Assembly (NCBI RefSeq): GCF_000760735.1
Contig: NZ_JMEX01000005.1
Location: 37,897-101,896, forward strand
From: Rhodococcoides fascians A44A
Lineage (GTDB): Bacteria; Actinomycetota; Actinomycetes; Mycobacteriales; Mycobacteriaceae
Length of the DNA: 64,000 bases
Direction of reading: 5' to 3'
Both the position numbers and the translations under genes were made by a program. The notes under the pieces were generated by a model, which was not told where the DNA came from, searched no databases, and saw nothing but the letters and a program-made list of their open reading frames with translations. Shown here piece by piece: positions 55,229-63,115 of the stretch (positions are counted from its first letter, which is position 1; every line of letters begins with the position of its first letter).

Positions 55229-55253
55229 GCCCGGCCCCAACAGAAGTGGGGCC
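55229..55253. terminator. Strong hairpin between convergent genes
   Basis: CCGGCCCCA (55229-55237) pairs with TGGGGCCGG (55245-55253), a perfect 9-bp GC-rich stem with a 7-base loop, in the 54 bp between the AmpG-like gene and the convergent ferritin-like gene. Likely terminates both. Confidence 0.75.
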
Positions 55254-55264
55254 GGACCGCAGTA

Positions 55265-56218
55265 TCAGTCGACGGCGATGATGGAACCGGCGATCGCGGC
55301 CAGTCTCGTCTGCGTCGCGGAGACCACACCGTGGCGGTTCTTGTGTGCTTCCTCGAACGCGAGAATTGTCCGAAGCTCCTTCGGATCACTCGAGTCCTTG
55401 ATCGCTGCCACGGCTTCCGCGACGTTCAAGGATTCGTAGTCGTCGATCGGTAGCTCGTCGGCGTCCAGAACGCCTGCGGCGGAACGTGCAGAGTGGATGG
55501 CGTCGGCGACGCCGTCGACACCTTCCTCGCGCACGACGTCCTCCGCAGCCTCCAAAGCCGCGTCGCGGCTCGCCGACAGCGTTCGAGCGGCGATGTCGCC
55601 CGCATGCGCGCCGCGGCCCAACAGCTCGGACAAACGATTCGGTGTGGATCGGGCGACATCCAGTGCGCGGTCGATGCCCCGAGCAGACCACGTCGCGGGC
55701 GCGTTCACGATCTTAACGGCCCCACCGGCAGCCGCTTGAAGCGGTGTCCTGCGCAGGGCGACGGGGCCTCCGAGTGCTTCCTCGGCGAGAACTGTCTCCA
55801 GCCACTCGACCGTGGCCGAGTGCGCACGAACGAGACGGTCTGCCAGTTGGACGACGCTCCGCTCGGAATCCGCCGTCGCAAGCGCCTTGATGTACTTGGA
55901 GCGACTGACCAGCTGGTGTTCCAGAGCGAGGTCGCCCAGAAGCGCCTCGTCGAACGGCTGGGCCTGCTCGGCGAGCGTCTTGAACAATGCAAGCGTCCGA
56001 CCCACGAGAGGCCCGACGATGTCGGGAAGCCCGCCGAGATCACGCAACTCCGACTCGATGGCGGCCGCACGTTCGCGCCCGTTCGCGGCGTTCTGTGTGA
56101 GTTCGGTACGGACGGCATCCGTGCGGGCCTGCGCCACACGGGTTTCCGCGACCTGAATTTCGGTGTTGGTCAGCTGAAGTACGGCTCGCAGCTGCGCGAG
56201 CAGGGTGGGTGTAGCCAT
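55265..56218 (-). CDS. Ferritin-like helical protein with C-terminal domain
   Basis: A 317 aa mostly helical protein. Residues 1-160 look like a ferritin-like four-helix bundle (TEIQVAETRVAQARTDAV, LALEHQLVSRSKYIKAL, VEWLETVLAEEALGG). The C-terminal LPIDDYESLNVAEAVAAIKD and LAFEEAHKNRHGVV resemble a short module found in several actinobacterial proteins. The metal-ligand set of true ferritins is not clear. The ATG at 56218 has an AGGAG site. Role unknown; stress or envelope association is possible. Confidence 0.75.
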   Translation of the reverse strand: MATPTLLAQLRAVLQLTNTEIQVAETRVAQARTDAVRTELTQNAANGRERAAAIESELRDLGGLPDIVGPLVGRTLALFKTLAEQAQPFDEALLGDLALEHQLVSRSKYIKALATADSERSVVQLADRLVRAHSATVEWLETVLAEEALGGPVALRRTPLQAAAGGAVKIVNAPATWSARGIDRALDVARSTPNRLSELLGRGAHAGDIAARTLSASRDAALEAAEDVVREEGVDGVADAIHSARSAAGVLDADELPIDDYESLNVAEAVAAIKDSSDPKELRTILAFEEAHKNRHGVVSATQTRLAAIAGSIIAVD

Positions 56219-56341
56219 CGTGCGCTCCTGTTGGTCGAGTGGGTGGTTCCGATCGGTGCCAACTGTCGTGCCAGGCACTGTGTCGTCGGGTAGCCCACGC
56301 ACGACCACGGCAAACCGTGGAGCGGATGTGTGACCAAGCTC

Positions 56342-57415
56342 TCAGGCGCCGCGATAGTCGGCGGTACCGTCGGATCCCTCGCTCCTGGGCGGACCCGTCG
56401 TCGATCGAACGACCAGCTCGGGTTCGATGACGCACTCGAAGCCTTCGGTCCGATCGTCGTCCAGCCGGGTGACGGTGAACTCGAGTGCCCTCCTGGCCAA
56501 TTCCTCGCCGTCCTGGCGCACCGTGGTCAGGTCGATACGCGCCAGCCGCGACAACGGCGAATCGTCGTAGCCGACGATGGACACGTCGCCCGGAATGGAC
56601 ACCCCCGCCCGGGTGAGTTCGTCCATGATGCCCAGCGCCGATCGGTCGTTGCCTGCCATGACCGCCGTCGGAAGCTGTGCCTCGGACAGAAACGATCGCG
56701 CAGCAGCGGCGCCTGCTTCTTCGTCGTGCGCACCGCCCACGACGCGGGCGAACGTATCGAGTCCGTGCCTTCGCATGGACGCGACGTAGGCGCGTCTGCG
56801 CGCATCCGACACAGCGTGATCACCGCCGTCGACATGGACGATGCGAGAGTGCCCCAGTTCGACGAGATGATCGACCGACGCACGGATGCCTCTGCTGTCC
56901 GCAGAACGAACCGTGTTGACCGGGGGAGAATCGGGCCCACGGGCAGGAATCTTGCGGCCCACGATCGTCAGGACGGCTCTGGCCGCGACGGACCGCAGGT
57001 ACTCGGAATCGGAGAGCGGATTGAACAGAATCAGCCCCTCGCACCGGTGGCTGAGCAAGGCCTCGATCGCTTTGCGTTCGTCGCGAGTCGGGCCGCTGGC
57101 CGACAACAACACGTCGTATCCGGCGGTTTCGGCGGCGTCGTAGACGGTCCCGAGCATCTCGGCCTGGAACGTCTGCTTCACGTCGGTCAACACTCCGAGA
57201 GTGCGGCTCCGGCCACGAGCGAGCAATTGTGCCGCCCGATCCGGTTGATAACTGAGCTCGTCGGCCGCGGCGAGGACTCGGTCGCGTGTCTCCTGGGAAG
57301 CACCCGGTTTGTCGCTGAAGATCAGCGACACAAGTGTCCGCGACACACCCGCACGCTCGGCGACATCGGCCATCGTCGGACGTCGATGCGGCGTTGATTC
57401 CGGCGATGGATGCAC
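56342..57415 (-). CDS. LacI family transcriptional regulator
   Basis: Regulator of 357 aa. The helix-turn-helix is TMADVAERAGVSRTLVSLIF near residues 14-33, followed by a hinge with ELSYQPDRAAQLLARGRS and a periplasmic-binding-like sugar domain. GTG at 57415 has AGGGGG in front. It is divergent from the IolE/IolH-like gene, whose promoter region holds a LacI-type site, so it probably represses that operon until a sugar or inositol compound binds. Confidence 0.9.
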   Translation of the reverse strand: MHPSPESTPHRRPTMADVAERAGVSRTLVSLIFSDKPGASQETRDRVLAAADELSYQPDRAAQLLARGRSRTLGVLTDVKQTFQAEMLGTVYDAAETAGYDVLLSASGPTRDERKAIEALLSHRCEGLILFNPLSDSEYLRSVAARAVLTIVGRKIPARGPDSPPVNTVRSADSRGIRASVDHLVELGHSRIVHVDGGDHAVSDARRRAYVASMRRHGLDTFARVVGGAHDEEAGAAAARSFLSEAQLPTAVMAGNDRSALGIMDELTRAGVSIPGDVSIVGYDDSPLSRLARIDLTTVRQDGEELARRALEFTVTRLDDDRTEGFECVIEPELVVRSTTGPPRSEGSDGTADYRGA

Positions 57416-57463
57416 GGTGTCCCCCTGGAAAGTGACCGCGTACGAAGCGGCGTTCAGAATGTC

Positions 57464-57492
57464 TTGACAATCACACAGTGGATCATCATAGT
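57464..57492 (+). promoter_or_regulatory. Sigma-70-type promoter of the inositol-type operon
   Basis: TTGACA at 57464-57469 and CATAGT at 57487-57492 are 17 bases apart. The -35 is consensus and the -10 matches four of six positions. Confidence 0.6.
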
Positions 57493-57498
57493 AAACGA

Positions 57499-57525
57499 CT
57501 GAAGCGCGTCAGTAACGCGCGTCAG
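57499..57525. promoter_or_regulatory. Candidate LacI operator with direct repeat
   Basis: CTGAAGCGCGTCAG (57499-57512) is a 14-bp palindrome with six of seven pairs and a central GCGC, typical of LacI sites. GCGCGTCAG recurs at 57504-57512 and 57517-57525. The site lies just downstream of the promoter, suited to block transcription. Confidence 0.65.
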
Positions 57526-57585
57526 ATCCAGCTCTTCCTCGGAAGCGCGTCGAGGCGCGCACCGAGACTTCTCGAAAGGACAACC

Positions 57586-58509
57586 ATGAGCGTGATCCGC
57601 GTTGGATCTGCACCGGATTCGTGGGGCGTGTGGTTCCCGGAAGACCCGCAGCAGACGCCGTACACCCGATTCCTCGACGAGGTTTCGGCATCCGGTTACG
57701 AGTGGATCGAGCTCGGTCCTTTCGGATACCTGCCCACCGACCCCAAGCAGCTTTCCGACGAGTTGGCGGCACACAACCTCAAGCTCTCGGCGGGAACCGT
57801 GTTCGAACACCTGCACCAGGACGACTCCTGGGATGCGGTCTGGACCCAGATCGAGGACGTCGCCAAGCTGACCGCTGCGGTCGGTGGCAAACACGTCGTC
57901 GTCATCCCAGAGATGTGGCGTGACCCGGGCACGGGCGCCGTTCTCGAGGACCGCAACCTCACCGCAGACCAGTGGCGCAAGAAGACCGAGGGAATGAACG
58001 AGCTCGGCAAGCGCATGTTCGAGCAGTACGGCGTCAAGGCGCAGTACCACCCGCATGCCGACAGCCACGTCGACACCGAGGAGAACGTCTACCGATTCCT
58101 CGACGGAACGTCGAGCGAGTTCGTGAACCTGTGCCTCGACACCGGCCACATCAGCTACTGCGGCGGCGACAACATCGCCATCATCGAGCGCGCTCCCGAG
58201 CGCATCGGATACCTCCACCTCAAGCAGGTCAACGTCGAGGTCCGGGCCAAGGTCGAAGCCGAGGATCTTCCGTTCGGTGAGGCGTGCAAGCTCGGCGCGA
58301 TGACCGAGCCGCCGCTGGGAATCCCGGACATGCCGCCGCTGCTCGGAACCATCGAGCGCCTTGCCGACGAGGGCAAGCTGACCGCGGACATCTTCGCAAT
58401 CGTCGAGCAGGACATGTACCCGTGCGCTCCCGATGTGCCGCTGCCCATCGCGCAGAGGACCCAGAAGTACCTGAGCTCCTGCGGAATTCCCTCCGTCACC
58501 TTCAAGTAA
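57586..58509 (+). CDS. IolE/IolH-like TIM-barrel protein
   Basis: Xylose-isomerase-fold protein of 307 aa. It begins MSVIRVGSAPDSWGVWFPED and has YEWIELGPFGYLPTDPKQL. Metal-binding segments include YHPHADSHVDTEENV and LCLDTGHISYCGGDN. This pattern is that of inosose dehydratase (IolE) and IolH proteins, which act on keto-inositols. ATG at 57586 has AAAGGA upstream; the earlier in-frame ATG lies inside the control region. Followed by a Gfo/Idh gene. Confidence 0.87.
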   Translation: MSVIRVGSAPDSWGVWFPEDPQQTPYTRFLDEVSASGYEWIELGPFGYLPTDPKQLSDELAAHNLKLSAGTVFEHLHQDDSWDAVWTQIEDVAKLTAAVGGKHVVVIPEMWRDPGTGAVLEDRNLTADQWRKKTEGMNELGKRMFEQYGVKAQYHPHADSHVDTEENVYRFLDGTSSEFVNLCLDTGHISYCGGDNIAIIERAPERIGYLHLKQVNVEVRAKVEAEDLPFGEACKLGAMTEPPLGIPDMPPLLGTIERLADEGKLTADIFAIVEQDMYPCAPDVPLPIAQRTQKYLSSCGIPSVTFK

Positions 58510-58543
58510 CGCGCCCGCCGCACCCTGACGAAAGAGATCTTCA

Positions 58544-59569
58544 ATGTCGAACGAACTCCGCATCGCCGTACTCGGTGTCGGAATGATGGGCGCCGACCAC
58601 GTCGGAAGAATCACCAACAAGATCGCCGGCGCGCGTGTGGCCGTGGTCAACGATTACTTCACCGAGAAGGCCGAGGAACTGGCAGCCACGATCCCTGGTG
58701 CTCGTGCCGTGGCCGACCCGTTCGAAGCCATTGCCGACCCCGAGGTGGACGCCGTCCTGCTCGCGACGCCGGGACCCACCCACGAGAAGCAGCTCCTCGC
58801 ATGCCTCGAGCACGGCAAGCCGGTCCTCTGCGAGAAGCCGCTGACCACCGAGGTCGAAACCTCACTCGCCGTCGTGAAAGCCGAAGCAGCCCTGGGTAAG
58901 ACCCTCATCCAGGTCGGCTTCATGCGTCGATTCGACAACGAGTACGCAGAGCTGAAAGCGCTCATCGACTCCGGTGACATCGGCCGCCCGCTCGTCGTTC
59001 ACTGCGCGCACCGCAACCCCGCCGTGCCGCCGAACTTCGACAGCGCGATGATCGTCAAGGACTCACTGGTGCACGAGGTCGACGTCACCCGCTTCCTCCT
59101 CGACGAGGAGATCACGTCGGTCCAGATCATCAAGCCGTCGGCGAACGCGAATGCACCCGAAGGCCTACAGGATCCGCAGATCGCCATCTTCGCGACCGAG
59201 TCCGGACGCCACGTCGACGCCGAGGTGTTCGTCACCACCGGCGTTGCGTACGAGGTTCGCACCGAGGTCGTCGCAGAACTGGGCAGCGCGCAGATCGGCC
59301 TCGACGTCGGCCTCGTGCGCAAGACGAAGCCCGGCAACTGGGGTGGCACGATCACTCCGTCGTTCAAGGAGCGTTTCGGACAGGCGTACGACACCGAGAT
59401 CCAGCGGTGGGTCAACGCCGTCAAGGCAGGCGCCGAGACCGGCAACTACATCGACGGACCCGGCGCATGGGACGGCTACGCGGCTGCAGCCGTCTGTGCA
59501 GCAGGCGTGAAGTCGCTCGAGTCCGGTGAGCGTGTCGCCGTCGACATGGTCGACCGCTCCAGCATCTGA
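58544..59569 (+). CDS. Gfo/Idh/MocA family dehydrogenase, inositol 2-dehydrogenase-like
   Basis: NAD-dependent dehydrogenase of 341 aa. The cofactor loop is [11 protein letters not shown], the Lys is in LCEKPLTTE, and the catalytic region is [14 protein letters not shown]. It starts 34 bp after the IolE/IolH-like gene in the same unit. It would oxidise inositol or a related polyol, supplying the keto form to its partner. A scyllo-inositol or other sugar substrate cannot be excluded. Confidence 0.88.
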   Translation: MSNELRIAVLGVGMMGADHVGRITNKIAGARVAVVNDYFTEKAEELAATIPGARAVADPFEAIADPEVDAVLLATPGPTHEKQLLACLEHGKPVLCEKPLTTEVETSLAVVKAEAALGKTLIQVGFMRRFDNEYAELKALIDSGDIGRPLVVHCAHRNPAVPPNFDSAMIVKDSLVHEVDVTRFLLDEEITSVQIIKPSANANAPEGLQDPQIAIFATESGRHVDAEVFVTTGVAYEVRTEVVAELGSAQIGLDVGLVRKTKPGNWGGTITPSFKERFGQAYDTEIQRWVNAVKAGAETGNYIDGPGAWDGYAAAAVCAAGVKSLESGERVAVDMVDRSSI

Positions 59570-59579
59570 CACACCCGCT

Positions 59580-60770
59580 TCACCCGAGTCCGAGGGTGGA
59601 CCACTCCGCGAGGGAGATATCCGTCGTGATGTGGTCCACTCCTCGGTGCACGGCCCCGTACAGCGGGCCGTCGTCGCCGTGTACCCCGTCGAGAACCTCG
59701 GGGGGAGCGGCTTTTCTGAAGGACATGAGGCCCTCGACGTACGCGCGGCGAAAACTGTCCTGCGCTGCGCCTCGAAGGGCAGGAGCGAGGCCGCCGAGCG
59801 TGACGACCTCCGGGTCGTGCAAGTTCACCAAGCCGGCGATCCCGCGCCCGAGGGACTCGGCGACCCAGTCGAACGCAGGGGCGAGTCCGCTGTCTCCGGC
59901 GTCCAGCTTCGCCACGAGGTCGCGGGCGTAGCCAACCGGATCCGCCGGGGGAGCGTCGCCGATCGACGACGCCAGTGCGCGCCCGTCGATCGACAGATCC
60001 CAGCAACCCCGCGCGCCGCACGGGCACTGCACGGCAGGGTCTCCGAACGGTATGTGGCCGTACTCGCCCGCCGCGCCGCGGGCACCGGTGGTCGGCGTGC
60101 CGTCGACGACGAGCGTCCCGCCGATTCCGACGGCGATGATCAGATGCAGAGCCGTCGACGCTCCTCTGGCCGCACCTGTTCTCGCCTCTGCCAACCCGGC
60201 CAACGTTGCATCGTTCCCGACAAGGAACGCCACATCCGACGGAAGCCCCGCCGTCATCGGTGTGAGGTCTGCATCCGTCCAGCCACGCGGCGTGAACTGA
60301 ACGAGTGTGTTGTCACTGACCGTGCCTGCCACGGAAAGGGATACCGCGCGGACCCTGCCGTCGGATTCGAGGTGGATGCGCTCGATCTCCTCGGCCATAC
60401 CCGCCAGCACCTCGTCGGGATCCGGCCGCGAGCGAGGAGCGCGCGACACGATGACCGGATCTCCGAAGATGTCGGAGACAGCCAGCCGCCAATCGCTCGA
60501 GCGGAGTTCCGCAGCAAGTACCAGCGGACCTTGGGGGTGCGGTCCGAGGACCGTCGTCGGACGACCGCGGCCGCGTGTCTTCGCCGGTGTTTCGTCGAGG
60601 ATGCGCGCATGCTTCAGTCGGGCGACGAGCTCGGTTGCCCCTCCGCTCCCGATGCCCAGACGCTGAGCAGCTTCGACCCTGGTGATGCCGGGGTTCGCGC
60701 GTACGACGGCCGTCAACTGGGCCGCGCCGAGCCATCGAGCGCGCGCGGACGTATCGGAAGTAGTTGCCAT
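59580..60770 (-). CDS. ROK family transcriptional regulator
   Basis: NagC/XylR-like regulator of 396 aa. It has an N-terminal winged helix (GITRVEAAQRLGIGSGGATE) and a ROK sugar-kinase-like domain. The zinc motif is GHIPFGDPAVQCPCGARGCW, with His plus three Cys. It is convergent with the inositol-type operon, 10 bp apart, and divergent from an MFS gene across a palindrome. It likely controls that MFS gene in response to a sugar. Confidence 0.9.
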   Translation of the reverse strand: MATTSDTSARARWLGAAQLTAVVRANPGITRVEAAQRLGIGSGGATELVARLKHARILDETPAKTRGRGRPTTVLGPHPQGPLVLAAELRSSDWRLAVSDIFGDPVIVSRAPRSRPDPDEVLAGMAEEIERIHLESDGRVRAVSLSVAGTVSDNTLVQFTPRGWTDADLTPMTAGLPSDVAFLVGNDATLAGLAEARTGAARGASTALHLIIAVGIGGTLVVDGTPTTGARGAAGEYGHIPFGDPAVQCPCGARGCWDLSIDGRALASSIGDAPPADPVGYARDLVAKLDAGDSGLAPAFDWVAESLGRGIAGLVNLHDPEVVTLGGLAPALRGAAQDSFRRAYVEGLMSFRKAAPPEVLDGVHGDDGPLYGAVHRGVDHITTDISLAEWSTLGLG

Positions 60771-60788
60771 CGCGGATCATCTTCTCAC

Positions 60789-60816
60789 TTGATTAAACTC
60801 AACAATTGAGTATATT
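60789..60816 (+). promoter_or_regulatory. Promoter overlapping a ROK operator, possible leaderless start
   Basis: TTGATT (60789-60794) and TATATT (60811-60816), 16 bases apart, form a promoter. ACTCAA (60797-60802) with TTGAGT (60806-60811) is a perfect palindrome inside it, suited to repressor binding. The -10 ends only seven bases before the ATG at 60824, so the transcript may begin at the start codon. Confidence 0.65.
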
Positions 60817-60823
60817 ACGTCCG

Positions 60824-62011
60824 ATGTCGACCGGAGACACGAGCACGCGAACCGACGGGGGCCTGCGCACCAATACGAAGGGGCTGCTGTCCCTGTCGCT
60901 GGCGTCGTGCTTGGCGGTGACCACCGAGATGCTGCCGGTGGGGCTGCTCCCGGTGATGGGCCGATCGTTCGGCGTCGCGGAATCGTCGATAGGCCTTCTG
61001 GTGAGCCTGTACGCGGGTCTTGTGGCGCTTCTCGCCGTGCCGATGACCATCTGGACACGCCGGTTGCCACGTAAACCGATTCTCGTCGCGACGCTCGGCG
61101 GATACGTCGTCAGCAACCTCGTCGTCGCCCTGTCGCACTCACTCGAATGGCTTGCGTTCGGTCGCGGCATCGGCGGCGTCGCGCACGCATTGTTCTTTTC
61201 TCTGTGCATCGGGTACGTGCCCCGACTCGTCGGACCGGCGAACCTCGGCAGGGGATTGGCGATCGCTGCAGCTGGTGCCACGGCCGGTTATGTACTGGGA
61301 GTGCCGATCTCGACATCGATGGGCAATGCCATCGGATGGCGATCGTCCTTCGTGGTACTTGCCGTGCTGTCCGCCGCCACCGTCGTCGCCGTGACAATCC
61401 TTCTCCCTGCAGTCCCCGGCGACGCGGGCCGACGCGAAAAGTCTCGCGGCCACGGCAGTCTCTCGGTCGTGGTGACTTCCAACGCGCTCACCTTCCTCGG
61501 CCACTACACCGTCTACACCTACATCAGCATCCTGCTTCTGAATGCCGGAGTCGTCGAATCCGCGCTCGGACCGGTGCTTTTGATCCTCGGAGCATGCGGC
61601 GTGCTCGGATTGTGGCTCACCGGACGTACGCTCGACCGCAGTCCGCGCCGAACGATGCTCGTGGTGCTCGGTCTCGTCGCGACATCGATCGTGGCAGTCG
61701 GGAGCACACACCTGTGGTTGTTGCCGCTTCTCGTGTGCGCCGCTGTGTGGTCCGGTGCGTTCGGGGGAGTTCCGTCGATGTACCAATCCGCCGCAGTCCG
61801 AACAGAACCGACGTCACCGGAGACCGCAGGCGCGTGGATCAACGCGACGGCGAACGTGGGGATCGCGGGCGGTGCCGGGGTGGGAGGCATCGTTCTGCCG
61901 TGGCTCGGCCTCGGCGGCCTCGCACTCACGGGAGCAGCATTGGTCGCCGCTGGTTTGCTCGCCGCATCCTTCGCCCGAACCAGCGTTTCGGCCTCCGCCA
62001 CCTCGTCGTGA
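60824..62011 (+). CDS. MFS transporter (DHA1-like)
   Basis: MFS protein of 395 aa with 12 helices. SLASCLAVTTEMLPVGLLPV and VPMTIWTRRLPRKPILV resemble AraJ/YdhP-type efflux proteins, as does the exporter at 5023-6225. No ribosome site is apparent in front of the ATG, in line with a leaderless message. Under the likely control of the divergent ROK protein, it may move a sugar or polyol. Confidence 0.87.
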   Translation: MSTGDTSTRTDGGLRTNTKGLLSLSLASCLAVTTEMLPVGLLPVMGRSFGVAESSIGLLVSLYAGLVALLAVPMTIWTRRLPRKPILVATLGGYVVSNLVVALSHSLEWLAFGRGIGGVAHALFFSLCIGYVPRLVGPANLGRGLAIAAAGATAGYVLGVPISTSMGNAIGWRSSFVVLAVLSAATVVAVTILLPAVPGDAGRREKSRGHGSLSVVVTSNALTFLGHYTVYTYISILLLNAGVVESALGPVLLILGACGVLGLWLTGRTLDRSPRRTMLVVLGLVATSIVAVGSTHLWLLPLLVCAAVWSGAFGGVPSMYQSAAVRTEPTSPETAGAWINATANVGIAGGAGVGGIVLPWLGLGGLALTGAALVAAGLLAASFARTSVSASATSS

Positions 62012-62096
62012 CCGTGTCCCTCGTGGTAGACACAGGCCGGACCGCGCAGCACCTACCGAGCGACGCGGACGACACGAAGCGAAGGCGGGGTCGAGA

Positions 62097-62960
62097 ATGT
62101 CTCGCATGTGGGGGCGCGCCGCCGACTGGTATCGCCCGAACCCGGCGGTCACGTGCGCGCTGGTGGTCGTCCTGGTGTCGCTGTGGACGGCCGTGTATTC
62201 GGTCAGCATCCTCGGCGCTCTCTGGCGATTGCGCGATCCGAACGCACCGATGCCGATCCTGAGCGTCCGAGATCAAGCCGCCGACCTCGCGGTGCTGGTT
62301 GTACAGCTCGCACTCGGCACGATCGCGATCACCGCGGTCGCCTACCTACGGCGATCGGACATCGGGGAACTTCTACCGCGCAGGCAAGGAACGGCCGTCG
62401 ACGCAGCAGTCGCCTGGTGTGCCGCGATCGCCGCCGCGTCGGCCCTCGCTCTCGTGCTGGACCGACTCTCGGTGGCGCGGTTCGATTTCTCGGTGCCGGC
62501 AGTGGTCGAATCTCCGGCGTTGGCAGTGCTCACCGCCCTGTCCGCCGGACTACGTGAAGAACCACTGCTGGCAGCACTTCCTGTGTTGCTCTTGGTCGGT
62601 CGAATACCCATCGGGTGGGTCATGATCCTCGCCGGGTGCATGAGAGGGCTCCTGTACCTGTTCTTCGGCGGCGGCGGCTTCGTGTGGGCCGCACTGTGGG
62701 GAGCGGCCGCAGTATGGGTGTACTTCAAGTACCGGCGACTGTGGGTGCTCGTCGTCGTTCACGGAATCGCCATGAACATTCAGGTGCTGGACCGAGTGAT
62801 TCCGCTCGACAGCGCCGCCACGCTTCTTCAGTGGGCGAACATATTGATCATGTTCGGTGCGTTGACGATGTGGTTGGTGCCACGCGCCCTCGGAGGGATT
62901 CCGTCCACCCCTGTGTCCGACGAGGTCCCGCGGCCGACAACGCCGCCCGTCGAACGGTAG
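62097..62960 (+). CDS. CPBP-like integral membrane protein
   Basis: A 287 aa membrane protein with about seven helices. The segment LSAGLREEPLLAALPVLLLV resembles motif 1 of CPBP (Abi) proteases, but the family EExxxR lacks its Arg (EEPLLA). VVVHGIAMNI resembles the late His motif. It could be a CPBP relative that lost activity. The C-terminus is a Pro-rich tail. The ATG at 62097 follows a weak AAGGCGGGG site. It starts 85 bp after the MFS gene. Confidence 0.65.
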   Translation: MSRMWGRAADWYRPNPAVTCALVVVLVSLWTAVYSVSILGALWRLRDPNAPMPILSVRDQAADLAVLVVQLALGTIAITAVAYLRRSDIGELLPRRQGTAVDAAVAWCAAIAAASALALVLDRLSVARFDFSVPAVVESPALAVLTALSAGLREEPLLAALPVLLLVGRIPIGWVMILAGCMRGLLYLFFGGGGFVWAALWGAAAVWVYFKYRRLWVLVVVHGIAMNIQVLDRVIPLDSAATLLQWANILIMFGALTMWLVPRALGGIPSTPVSDEVPRPTTPPVER

Positions 62961-63004
62961 GCGTCACTCCCGAATGGACGTGACCGGTTCAGCGACCGTA
63001 CCCG

Positions 63005-63100
63005 CGGTAACCGACACCGTGAGTGTGATGCGCAGCACGTGGCCCTCGTGCAGGTGATGCAGGTAACCGTCGCCGCGTAGTGGGCGTTACCGCCGGTTAC
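63005..63100. promoter_or_regulatory. Three GTAACCG boxes before Mce gene
   Basis: GTAACCG occurs at 63007-63013 and 63063-63069, and its complement CGGTTAC at 63094-63100. They lie in the 155 bp gap ahead of the Mce gene and could be sites for one regulator. No regulator gene is adjacent. Confidence 0.45.
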
Positions 63101-63115
63101 ATTAAGCTCCGAACA

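Noticed and set aside
57454..58650. Long minus-strand open frame of 398 codons
   Set aside because: It is antisense to the IolE/IolH-like gene, which has clear family motifs and a ribosome site; the minus reading has none.
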